Positions 26,684-34,791 of a stretch of DNA of 64,000 bases are shown in pieces. The DNA lies in contig JBHGXS010000001.1 of NCBI GenBank assembly GCA_041920565.1, forward strand, positions 35,626 to 99,625, in the 5' to 3' direction. A program made the position numbers and the translations under genes. Each line of letters opens with the position of its first letter. The stretch's first letter is position 1. This DNA is from JAGHKQ01 sp041920565. GTDB taxonomy: Bacteria > Bacillota > Bacilli > Bacillales > Bacillaceae_G. The notes under the pieces are model-generated. The model was given only the letters and a program-made list of their open reading frames with translations, did not search any database and had not been told where the DNA came from.

Positions 26684-26721
26684 AATCCTTTTTGCTGAGT
26701 AAGAGCAAAAAGGATTTTTTA
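26684..26721 (+). terminator. Desaturase terminator
   Basis: AATCCTTTTTGCT pairs with AGCAAAAAGGATT around an 8-base loop, followed by T. Confidence 0.88.
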
Positions 26722-26757
26722 ATTGCGCTTGCGACATTCTATTTTCAAAATGCTTAC

Positions 26758-26788
26758 TTAAGTGATAAGAATTTCTGCTTAAGTGATG
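26758..26788. repeat. Pair of CTTAAGTGAT direct repeats 21 bp apart
   Basis: CTTAAGTGAT occurs at 26758-26767 and 26779-26788, two helical turns apart, in the 380-base gap before the putative spore-surface gene. The spacing fits two protein-binding sites on one DNA face. The rest of the gap is AT-rich and shows nothing else clear. Confidence 0.35.
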
Positions 26789-27036
26789 GGAAAAGTGAAG
26801 AAAAGAATTCTAGCTTTTATAATTTTAAATAATAGAATAAATGACTCCGCTTCAGCAGGGCGTAAGTATGTTGTTAGTATAGCAACTTGTAGTTGTTGCT
26901 TTTACTTCAATTCTTCGCATATTACCTGTATATAACGCGTATTTTTAACTACTTAACATTATATAGGGACAAAACTGGAAAAAAAGCATAAATAAGTATT
27001 ATAGTAACGATTAGTATGCTTAGGGAGTGAAAGGCA

Positions 27037-28146
27037 TTGAGTATACCAAGAATGAATCCTGGAGATATGCGGAGAATACTTGCGCATCAAGCAAGCCAAG
27101 AAAAGTTTTTACAATCTCAAAATAAATTTGTTTATCTAAACTCTAAACCAACGGAAGAAAATACAAAACAAGGTAAAGACAATGATAAATCTGGAAATGT
27201 AACAAATCGAACTAATACCAAGAAATACAACAATGATAGTTTCAAAGAGAGAAATACACCCAATAATAAGTATGGTGTAAAGGAGAAAGAATATAAAACT
27301 GGAACGTTTTTTGAACCTGTACCTATTTGCGAACCTAAACCTGTTGATCCAAGTCTTTATAACCAAAAACTTATTAATAAAAAAGAACCATCTAAAACTA
27401 ATGTTCTTCATAGCAAAGGAGCAGCCCGTTTTATAAATATAAAAAATTCATTTTCTATTTTTGTAGATTTGGACGATTTTGTTCACCTTCCAATTATCGC
27501 GGACGAAACTCAAGATATATTTGAATTTATAGATGCAAATAAAAAACAATCTTGTCAATCTCATACAAAGTTTGTTGATACTGTTACTTCTTATCAGGAA
27601 CAGCCATATTGTCATTTAGCTCTCTCTAAAGTTCATGAAATTATATTTATAGATGATATAAAGAACAACCATAAAAATGATGAGAGTACTCTTCAAAAGG
27701 CCATTATAACTCCTATACACGACGTAACAGAGGCAAAGAATAAAGAATTCAGCCAAGCTTCTACTATGTGTGATTTTGTAACTACTAAGATGCCTCTAAT
27801 AATTGGGGAATATAAAATTGAAATTTGTATAGAAGAAGATATGAAAATCAAAGAAGAAATCATGAAAATTTTAGACATTTCTAAAGAAGTAGTGCTGATA
27901 GATTGTAAATTTGTACCTAGTGAATTTTCGGAAAAACTGCCTAATGGGACACGTAAAGCAATAAAAGGGAAGTTATTTATAGAAGGATGCGTTAATCAAA
28001 ACATTGAGTATATTGGTGTGAGTACTGCCAATACTAAATCAGGAACTAACCTTGCTCAATTCCGTCAAAAAATTGTATTAGAGTTAATGATAGAGTTGAT
28101 GCAAGTACAACGGCTTCGAGTCTGTCATGATTACAAAGGCATATAA
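27037..28146 (+). CDS. Putative spore-surface protein with SPOCS/DUF3794-like domain, C-terminus decayed
   Basis: The 369-codon frame starts at TTG 27037 with GGGAG nine bases upstream. Residues about 20-110 are low-complexity and rich in Lys, Asn and Thr. From about residue 250, MPLIIGEYKIEICIEEDMKI...VVLIDCKF...KLFIEGCVNQNIEYI resembles the SPOCS/DUF3794 beta module found in spore coat and exosporium proteins; this is a judgement from pattern only. The frame ends at TAA 28144, but coding-like sequence continues beyond it. Codon use is more AT-rich than in the neighbours. Function is not established. Confidence 0.6.
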   Translation: MSIPRMNPGDMRRILAHQASQEKFLQSQNKFVYLNSKPTEENTKQGKDNDKSGNVTNRTNTKKYNNDSFKERNTPNNKYGVKEKEYKTGTFFEPVPICEPKPVDPSLYNQKLINKKEPSKTNVLHSKGAARFINIKNSFSIFVDLDDFVHLPIIADETQDIFEFIDANKKQSCQSHTKFVDTVTSYQEQPYCHLALSKVHEIIFIDDIKNNHKNDESTLQKAIITPIHDVTEAKNKEFSQASTMCDFVTTKMPLIIGEYKIEICIEEDMKIKEEIMKILDISKEVVLIDCKFVPSEFSEKLPNGTRKAIKGKLFIEGCVNQNIEYIGVSTANTKSGTNLAQFRQKIVLELMIELMQVQRLRVCHDYKGI

Positions 28147-28338
28147 AATGGAGCAAGCCCAGCTAATGTTCAGCCTGAGTGCCTTCCTAACTTTCCTTGA
28201 CGACCAGTTTCATAAACACGTATTCCGTTAAATGATGAGCCAACAAGATTAGAATTTCGTGATGTAACTGCAAACGTTAAAATTCCAGTCTTTGTAGAAG
28301 ATTGGATTAATCTTGGCGCAGCTGTAACGATAACCTAA
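28147..28338 (+). pseudogene. Decayed C-terminal extension of the putative spore-surface protein
   Basis: In the same frame as the gene above, past TAA 28144-28146, the sequence reads NGASPANVQPECLPNFP, TGA (28198), RPVS, TAA (28213), then TRIPLNDEPTRLEFRDVTAN and VKIPVFVEDWINLGAAVTIT to a final TAA at 28336-28338. Proline-rich linker plus an ordered tail look like the real end of a 433-codon gene. All three internal stops could come from CAA or CGA by one C-to-T change. Confidence 0.65.
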
Positions 28339-28446
28339 AGTTTCTGAGAATTTGGTATAATAAAACTTGGAGAAGGTGCTCTCTGGCTCTCGTTATTTTA
28401 GATAATAGGCTGGATGGGAAGTTTGAAAACCTGAGCAGGTGATACT

Positions 28447-30729
28447 ATGTGGAGTGAAGTGAAAATTTCAGTAAGATCACTGGTAGAGTATGTGTTTCGA
28501 AGCGGAAGTATAGATTCAGGGTTTCATACGAGCAGCACGCTTACAGAAGGAACGAAGGCTCATCAGAAAGTACAAAAAACGTATAGCGATACGGACCAAA
28601 AAGAGGTATATGTCCAAGCAAAAATTTCATATGAGAATATAGTTTTTGTTATTGACGGCAGATGCGACGGCCTTCTTTTTGGAGAAGAAGGCATTACTGT
28701 AGATGAGATAAAATCGACAACAAAGGATTTGAGCCTCGTCACTGAAGATTCCTATCCCGTCCATTGGGCGCAAGCAAAGTGCTATGCCTATATGTACGCA
28801 AAAGAGCATGGCCTGACTGAGATGAATGTACAATTAACGTATGTCCACGTAGAAACGGAAGAAAAGAAGCAGTTTAGGAAAACCGAAACGTTTAAAGAAC
28901 TGGAAGAATTTGTTTTTGATGTTGTTAAAGGATACGCGCCATATGCTTTGTTAAGACTGCAACTTCAAGAACAAAGAAACAAAAGTATAAAAGAATTGTC
29001 CTTTCCGTTTGAAAAGTATCGTGAGGGACAAAGAAAGCTGGCAGGTGCTGTTTATAAAACTATTGCTGATGAAAAAGATATATTTGCCAAAGCGCCTACC
29101 GGAATCGGAAAGACGATCTCTACGATTTTTCCTTCTGTAAAAGCGATGGGAGAAGGATTGCTTCAGCGAATGTTTTATTTAACTGCTAAAACGATTACGA
29201 GAACAACGGCAGAAGAAGCATTTTCTCTCATGCAAGAAAAGGGTCTTTGCATGAATACCGTTACAATTACAGCCAAGGACAAGGTTTGTTTTAAAGATGA
29301 AACGAGATGTCAAAAAGATTATTGTGAGTTTGCGAATGGCTATTATGACCGGATAAACGAAGCAATCTTGGATGTTTTATCATATGAGACTGATATAACC
29401 CGCTCTGTTATTGAGCGATATGCGCGTAAGCATACAGTGTGCCCGTTTGAATTTTCGTTAGATCTTGCGTATGCTGCAGATGCAGTCATTTGTGACTATA
29501 ATTATATATTCGATCCGCGAGTTTCTCTTAAGCGCTTTTTTGAAGAGCAAAAGAGACAAACCGTATTGTTAGTAGATGAAGCTCATAATTTAGTAGACCG
29601 AGCAAGGGAGATGTTTTCGGCCGGTTTACAAAAGTCGAGTTTTCTGCAGTTAAAACGAGAATTTAAAGAGCATAAAGATGGAATTTATAAAGCCGCGGGC
29701 AAGGTGAACGATTATTTTATCTCCTTAAGAAAACAATGCGGTGAGCAGAAGCAAATGGTTAGAAAAGAGCTGCCAGAAGAAGTTGTGGAGCTGCTTGAGG
29801 CTTTTATTTTGGAAGCGGAAAAGGAGTTGGTGACAGAAAGTACCAATCAGCTGTTGTTAGACACATATTTTTCTTGTCAAAGCTTTGTTCGAATTGCAAG
29901 CTTTTACGATGAACGCTATATCACCTATATTGAGTGTGAAAAAAGCGAAGTTCATCTGAAACTATTCTGTTTGGATCCATCTCATCTCCTGCACCAAACA
30001 GGAAAAGGATACTGCTCAAAGATATATTTTTCTGCGACTCTTACACCATTGCATTATTATCGAGATATGCTCGGCGGAGGGGAAGAGGATTATGCGATTG
30101 CTATCCCATCGCCTTTTAGTAAAGAGCGGCTGGAAGTATTCATTCAACCGCTATCAACCAGGTACCGGGATCGAGAACGGACAAAGCATTCAATAGCAGA
30201 TACGCTTCAGAAGGCAATTCAAAAAAGGCCAGGAAACTATCTTGTATTCTTTCCTTCTTATCAATACTTGAAGGATGTATATGAACTGTTTATCTCGCAG
30301 AATCCCGATATACGTACGATTGTTCAAAATACAGGAATGTCAGAAGAAGAACGAGAAGTCTTTTTAAATTCTTTTCAGGCTGAAAGCGGAGAAAAGCTTA
30401 TCGGTTTTGCGGTCATGGGAGGCATCTTTTCTGAAGGCATTGATTTAAAAGGAGACCGGCTGAATGGGGTTGTTGTTATAGGTGTTGGGCTTCCGCAGCT
30501 TTGCTTGGAACGCAATATCATAAAGGAGTATTTTGACGGGATTGGAAAGAATGGATACGATTATGCATATGTGTTTCCAGGGATCAATAAAGTGCTGCAG
30601 GCGGGAGGCAGATTAATTCGCTCAGAAGAGGACAGCGGTACTATTGTGCTGGTGGATGACCGTTTTTTACAACAAAAATATCAAAGGCTTCTTCCGGAGG
30701 AATGGAAGGAGTTTACGATAATTTACTAA
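28447..30729 (+). CDS. PD-(D/E)XK nuclease fused to a DinG/XPD-type helicase
   Basis: This is a 760-residue protein with two parts. Residues about 1-170 look like a Cas4/RecB-type nuclease: GTKAHQKVQ, GRCDGLLFG and VDEIKST give the His, Asp and Glu-x-Lys positions. From about 190 it is a superfamily 2 Rad3/XPD helicase: Walker A APTGIGKT, a candidate four-cysteine iron-sulfur site (KVCFKDETRC, KDYC, HTVC), VDEAH box, and the C-terminal QAGGRLIRSEEDSG. It probably unwinds and trims damaged or branched DNA. The start follows CAGGTGATACT. It is a single-gene unit. Confidence 0.85.
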   Translation: MWSEVKISVRSLVEYVFRSGSIDSGFHTSSTLTEGTKAHQKVQKTYSDTDQKEVYVQAKISYENIVFVIDGRCDGLLFGEEGITVDEIKSTTKDLSLVTEDSYPVHWAQAKCYAYMYAKEHGLTEMNVQLTYVHVETEEKKQFRKTETFKELEEFVFDVVKGYAPYALLRLQLQEQRNKSIKELSFPFEKYREGQRKLAGAVYKTIADEKDIFAKAPTGIGKTISTIFPSVKAMGEGLLQRMFYLTAKTITRTTAEEAFSLMQEKGLCMNTVTITAKDKVCFKDETRCQKDYCEFANGYYDRINEAILDVLSYETDITRSVIERYARKHTVCPFEFSLDLAYAADAVICDYNYIFDPRVSLKRFFEEQKRQTVLLVDEAHNLVDRAREMFSAGLQKSSFLQLKREFKEHKDGIYKAAGKVNDYFISLRKQCGEQKQMVRKELPEEVVELLEAFILEAEKELVTESTNQLLLDTYFSCQSFVRIASFYDERYITYIECEKSEVHLKLFCLDPSHLLHQTGKGYCSKIYFSATLTPLHYYRDMLGGGEEDYAIAIPSPFSKERLEVFIQPLSTRYRDRERTKHSIADTLQKAIQKRPGNYLVFFPSYQYLKDVYELFISQNPDIRTIVQNTGMSEEEREVFLNSFQAESGEKLIGFAVMGGIFSEGIDLKGDRLNGVVVIGVGLPQLCLERNIIKEYFDGIGKNGYDYAYVFPGINKVLQAGGRLIRSEEDSGTIVLVDDRFLQQKYQRLLPEEWKEFTIIY

Positions 30730-30753
30730 AAGCAGTTTCTTAATTGTGTTTGA

Positions 30754-30787
30754 AAAAGCCTGATCCATGAAAACTGGACAGGCTTTT
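30754..30787. terminator. Terminator between the helicase and phosphotransferase genes
   Basis: AAAAGCCTG(A)TCCA pairs with TGGA(C)AGGCTTTT. The genes are convergent, and the hairpin serves both; it touches the phosphotransferase stop codon. Confidence 0.8.
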
Positions 30788-31769
30788 AAATTTTTTGTAA
30801 GTTAACATTCAAAAAAGGAACATGATTGCTAATGCGATGTTTGAGCATCTGAAGTTCTTCTTTTCTTTTGGCAGTGAGATTGTTTAACTGCAGCTTCGAG
30901 CAAAGCAATACATACAAATCAATCTCGCGCAGCTTCAAAAATACAGGTATTTGAACAAGCATATCGTCATGTACTTGGTATTCTTTTGAATAGCCTTTCA
31001 GAAAATTAGAAAGGAACCTTTTGGCAAACATTTCTCGGTCCTCATTGGCCGGAGTTCCAACTTTTACTGCATAAAACAACGGTATGGCAATATCGTTCGC
31101 CAACCAATTATAGGAACTCTCATCGAAATCAAAAAGAGTGATATCGTTATTATGGATAAAGAAATTCCCTTGATGAGCATCATTATGGATTAATCCATAA
31201 GTATCATTTGTTTTTGGAAAAGAATTTCTCTGGTTAAGCACCTTGTTATAAATTTGAATATTGATGTCAGCAGAATGAAACACTTTGGTAACTGTAGAGA
31301 AGAACGCTTTATCCTTTTCTTCTTGTTCCGGCCTTTTAACAATAGGATCAGATACCTTATAGTTTTTTGTTAAAGCATGCATTTTTCCAATCATCTGACC
31401 CCAGTTGGTAAAGAATGTATCATTCCATTCTTCTTGAGTTACGCTTCTGCCCATTGCTTTTTCAAATATGACGGAATAGCTGATCGTCCCATCTATTTCA
31501 AACTCTTCAACATAGTTCTCATTCTTTGAAGGAATTGGGCTGGACACTGAAAAACCATGATTATGAAGGTAGTTAATCCAATCTATTTCACCGAGAAGCA
31601 ATGCTTTACTGCGGTGAGAGGGAGCAGTTAGACGAAGGATGTATTCTCGATTATCCCTCGTAAAAGAGTAAACCTTATTTTGAAACCCTCCGATAAAGCT
31701 TAGATTATCTGTATGACCATATGTTAAGTTTAGATGCTGTAAAAGCTTTTCTTCTATAGATGAGTCCAT
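30786..31769 (-). CDS. APH/ChoK-family phosphotransferase
   Basis: This is a 327-residue small-molecule kinase of the aminoglycoside/choline/homoserine kinase fold. The catalytic loop LIHNDAHQGNFF and the metal-binding FDFDES are in place, and the N-lobe begins GGFQNKVYSFTRDNREYILRL. The start follows AAAGGAGAGAACAA. A clear paralogue lies at 61.25-62.24 kb (same SGGFQN, EWN, IGKMHA, HND.HQGNFF motifs). Relatives in Bacillus are of unknown substrate, so antibiotic resistance should not be assumed. Confidence 0.83.
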   Translation of the reverse strand: MDSSIEEKLLQHLNLTYGHTDNLSFIGGFQNKVYSFTRDNREYILRLTAPSHRSKALLLGEIDWINYLHNHGFSVSSPIPSKNENYVEEFEIDGTISYSVIFEKAMGRSVTQEEWNDTFFTNWGQMIGKMHALTKNYKVSDPIVKRPEQEEKDKAFFSTVTKVFHSADINIQIYNKVLNQRNSFPKTNDTYGLIHNDAHQGNFFIHNNDITLFDFDESSYNWLANDIAIPLFYAVKVGTPANEDREMFAKRFLSNFLKGYSKEYQVHDDMLVQIPVFLKLREIDLYVLLCSKLQLNNLTAKRKEELQMLKHRISNHVPFLNVNLQKI

Positions 31770-31886
31770 TTGTTCTCTCCTTTATGAGATAAATTGTATT
31801 TTTTTCCATTATATAAAATTCGCAGGGTTAAATATATTAGAGGAAATATAATTGAAATAGAAATTCTTCCTTTTTATAACAAAAAT

Positions 31887-31921
31887 AAATAACGGAAGCG
31901 GATCATCCACTTCCGTTATTT
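31887..31921 (-). terminator. yhfW terminator
   Basis: AAATAACGGAAG and CTTCCGTTATTT pair perfectly around an 11-base loop, just past the yhfW stop on the minus strand. Confidence 0.85.
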
Positions 31922-31938
31922 ATCAAATATGTTTGCAA

Positions 31939-33474
31939 CTACAGGTCAATTTTACCTAAAGGCGTGTCTGCAGGACCTTCAACAACAGCTCCATGTACAG
32001 AAAATCTAGACCCGTGACAAGGACAATCCCATGTTCTGTCTCCGGCATTCCATTCTACTTCGCAACCTAGATGAGTACAGGTTGTATCAACGATATGCAG
32101 AATTCCTTCGTTATCTCTGTAGGCGCCGGCTCTTTTTCCGTCTACCCTTACTACAGCTCCTTCATCATTTACTAAATCTTCAGGCTTTCTAAGCGCAAAT
32201 TCCAGCTTTCCTTCAATTAAATGTTTTGCTACGTCAACGTTTTGGCTAATAAAATGTTTTACGCTCGGGTCAGCTTGAAATCTGGATGGTGTATAGAGTT
32301 CGCTGTAAGGATTATCCCGTTTCATTATTAAATCCTTTAATAATAAAGCAGCCGCAGTCCCATTAGTCATTCCCCACTTTCTATATCCTGTCGCAACAAA
32401 AATGTTTGGAGTGTTATCAGTAATATGACCAATATAAGGAACTTTATCAAGAGTAATCAAATCCTGAGTTGACCATCGGTAAGGAATTTCTTCTATACCA
32501 AAAGTTTCTTCCGCAAATGCCTGCAGTGCTTCGTAATGCTTAATTGTACATATTCCTTGTCCTGTTTTATGACTTTCGCCGCCGAACAAAATAAGTTTTT
32601 CTCCATTCATCTTGGTATATCTGAGCGAACGTGTTGGATCATCAATGCTTAAATACATTCCCCCTGGATATGGCTTTTTTGTTTTAACTCCGAGTACATA
32701 CGATCTTTCCGCGTACATTCTTGAGAAGTAAAATCCTTCATCGTGGAAAGGAAAATGTGAACAGCATACGAGATTATCGCAAGTAATTTTATATCCTTCT
32801 CTTGTAACGACTCTTGGCTTGTCCCCTTTTTCTACATCCAATGCTGTCGTATTTTCAAAAATTATGCCGCCTGCATCCGTAATCTCTTTTACCAAATGAG
32901 ATAAAAATTGAAGCGGATGAAACTGTGCTTGATTTTTCATAACGATTCCAGCTCTTATTTCAAAAGGAAGAGGAAGATGTTCTGCAAATCCCCCATTAAT
33001 GCCGAGCTTTTCATAGGCTTTACTTTCATTATTCAGTTTGTAAATGGATTGGGCGGAGGTGGTGTATAGGTACGCATCCTCTTCAGTCAAATCACATTGA
33101 ATTTGATGTTCATGCACCATATTTTTTATAAATTGTAGAGCGTCATCATTGGCTTGATAATACAGCCGAGCCTTTTCTTCTCCAAAATGACTGATGAATT
33201 CATCATAAATTAAATCATGTTGAGCTGTGATTTTCGCGGTCGTATGACCGGTGGTTCCGTTTAAAATGTTGCCCGCATCTATCAGGACAACTTTTAATCC
33301 TTCTTTTACAAGCAAGTAAGCCGTTGTAATTCCTGAAATGCCTCCTCCGACTATGGCAACATCAGCCTTTATTTCCTCGGTAAGCTGAGGAAAGGATGGA
33401 ACGGTTGCGGAATCTCTCCAATATGGCTCTGGAAACTGCGGCATGCTTATATTGAATTCGTAGTTTTCGTTCAT
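31939..33474 (-). CDS. yhfW: FAD-dependent oxidoreductase with C-terminal Rieske domain
   Basis: This 511-residue flavoprotein fuses a DAO-type amine oxidoreductase to a Rieske [2Fe-2S] domain. The start at 33474 (MNENYEFNISMPQFPEPYWRD) follows TTGGAGGAAACTAC; the open frame further upstream has no such site. ADVAIVGGGISGITTAYLL binds FAD, and CTHLGCEVEWN with CPCHGSRFSVHG supplies the two Cys-x-His clusters. It matches B. subtilis YhfW in length and architecture; its physiological substrate is unknown. Confidence 0.9.
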   Translation of the reverse strand: MNENYEFNISMPQFPEPYWRDSATVPSFPQLTEEIKADVAIVGGGISGITTAYLLVKEGLKVVLIDAGNILNGTTGHTTAKITAQHDLIYDEFISHFGEEKARLYYQANDDALQFIKNMVHEHQIQCDLTEEDAYLYTTSAQSIYKLNNESKAYEKLGINGGFAEHLPLPFEIRAGIVMKNQAQFHPLQFLSHLVKEITDAGGIIFENTTALDVEKGDKPRVVTREGYKITCDNLVCCSHFPFHDEGFYFSRMYAERSYVLGVKTKKPYPGGMYLSIDDPTRSLRYTKMNGEKLILFGGESHKTGQGICTIKHYEALQAFAEETFGIEEIPYRWSTQDLITLDKVPYIGHITDNTPNIFVATGYRKWGMTNGTAAALLLKDLIMKRDNPYSELYTPSRFQADPSVKHFISQNVDVAKHLIEGKLEFALRKPEDLVNDEGAVVRVDGKRAGAYRDNEGILHIVDTTCTHLGCEVEWNAGDRTWDCPCHGSRFSVHGAVVEGPADTPLGKIDL

Positions 33475-33643
33475 GTAGTTTCCTCCAATCTGCAATCTCA
33501 TATTGATTATTTTTTCCAAAATAAGAAAATTTATGTAAGAGGGAATGAATCTTCGAAGGTAACGGAGGTTAATGCGTTGGATCAATAGAGACTACAACCC
33601 TCTCCAAACGACTGTGGTAAACTAAAAAAGAGATGAAAACAGA

Positions 33644-33688
33644 AGGCTGACTCAATAAATCATGTGTTTATGATCTGTTGAGTCAGCC
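33644..33688 (-). terminator. Long hairpin downstream of the DUF3905-like gene
   Basis: GGCTGACTCAA and TTGAGTCAGCC pair, with a further ATCAT/ATGAT inner stem. On the minus strand it is followed by TTCTGTTTT. Confidence 0.75.
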
Positions 33689-33727
33689 TATAAGAGCGGG
33701 GATTACATCCGTATTCCAATATACTCT

Positions 33728-33997
33728 TCAAGAAGGTTTTTCTTCATGAATGTTAGGATTATCATGCGGCGGATGGGCACCGGGATACTTTCGATCCGTT
33801 TCTTCGTGGGCATTTTTATTTTCGTAGTTAAAGGCACTGTATGTTCTTTGATCTTCCTCCCAAGGGGTAGATTTTCTAAGCTTTCTGTTAATGGGAGAGC
33901 CGTAGGGTCCTTCAGGCAGCTCCTCGGGAATGATATACCGGTGTCTTGCTTCGGCAGGAGAAACATCAGTATAGTTTTCGTGCTCTTTTTCAGGCAA
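33728..33997 (-). CDS. Small hydrophilic protein, DUF3905-like
   Basis: This is an 89-residue cytosolic, acidic and proline-rich protein beginning (L)PEKEHENYTDVSPAEARHRY and containing PEGPYGSPINRKLRKSTPWEE. It resembles a conserved Bacillus family of unknown function (I believe DUF3905). A TTG at 33997, nine bases after AAAGG, is a better start than ATG 34006, which touches the ribosome binding site. The overlapping 99-codon frame on the same strand is a shadow. Confidence 0.65.
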   Translation of the reverse strand: MPEKEHENYTDVSPAEARHRYIIPEELPEGPYGSPINRKLRKSTPWEEDQRTYSAFNYENKNAHEETDRKYPGAHPPHDNPNIHEEKPS

Positions 33998-34231
33998 AAC
34001 AATCATCCTTTCAAATATATTTTAGAATTGAATTGTTATCTTTTCTTAATATATCTAAAAAAGCAGTAAAAATTTATAACGAATGGAACAATTCGTTTAT
34101 TTTTACCATAATTAGGCGAGAATACCCCTGCTTCAAGTGTGAGAAGGACGCAACAGAGCGGTAAGCGGGGGAGGGGCGTATGTTACGTTTAAACTATGTA
34201 TGTCAATCCAATTAATGAGAGGAATGTTCTT

Positions 34232-34636
34232 ATGAAAAAAACCGTAAAGGTTGTTGGAGCAGTCTCGGTGAATGATAACGGAGAAGTTCTATGTGCATTG
34301 CGTTCGCCTAATATGTCCATGCCTAATCTTTGGGAGTTTCCAGGAGGAAAAGTTGAACAAGGTGAGGAACCGGAAGAATCCCTTGTAAGAGAAATTGAAG
34401 AGGAACTGGGATGCAGAGTGGAAGTATATGAAATGATCGAGAATGTCGTTCACGAATATCCCGACATCATTGTGAATCTTATTACATATAAAACGAAAAT
34501 TGTGGAGGGATTGCAAAAAGCAAAGGAGCATGCAGAATTAAAATGGGTTCCACTTGAAGAGTTATATTCTTTAGAATGGGCGCCTGCTGATATTCCTACA
34601 GTAGATGCTTTACGTATGAGTAAAGGTAATATTTAA
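34232..34636 (+). CDS. Nudix hydrolase, 8-oxo-dGTPase type
   Basis: This is a 134-residue MutT-like pyrophosphohydrolase that likely cleans oxidised or non-canonical nucleotides. The Nudix box is complete: GGKVEQGEEPEESLVREIEEELG fits G-x5-E-x7-REUxEExGU. The start at 34232 (MKKTVKVVGAVSVNDNGEV) follows GAGAGG nine bases upstream; the in-frame ATG at 34196 lacks one. Leu-Trp-Glu-Phe-Pro-Gly-Gly preceding the box is typical for the MutT/YtkD-like group. Confidence 0.9.
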   Translation: MKKTVKVVGAVSVNDNGEVLCALRSPNMSMPNLWEFPGGKVEQGEEPEESLVREIEEELGCRVEVYEMIENVVHEYPDIIVNLITYKTKIVEGLQKAKEHAELKWVPLEELYSLEWAPADIPTVDALRMSKGNI

Positions 34637-34702
34637 CATTAGAAAACCTCTTTTCTATGCTTGCAATGGCTTCAATTGTAGCTGCAAAACATCAACGCAT
34701 AA

Positions 34703-34734
34703 TAATTGCACCTAAAATAAATATAATTGTACGA
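34703..34734. repeat. GTGCAA periodic intergenic repeat, copy C, inverted
   Basis: ATTGCAC (34705-34711) and ATTGTAC (34726-34732) are the reverse complements of GTGCAAT and GTACAAT and stand 21 bp apart. Read on the minus strand it gives CTTCGTACAATTATATTTAT-TTTAGGTGCAATTAT, the consensus order seen in copy A. Confidence 0.65.
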
Positions 34735-34755
34735 AGCTAAAATTTTTATACCTCC

Positions 34756-34790
34756 AAAAAACTCCTTCCTGTGCGCGGAAGGAGTTTTTT
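34756..34790. terminator. Terminator downstream of rocR
   Basis: AAAAAACTCCTTCC and GGAAGGAGTTTTTT pair around TGTGCGC. It is convergent with the Nudix gene and works in both directions. Confidence 0.88.
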
Positions 34791-34791
34791 A

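Noticed and set aside
33703..34002. 99-codon frame overlapping the DUF3905-like gene on the same strand
   Set aside because: The other frame has the conserved-looking protein and the better start; this one reads as low-order sequence.
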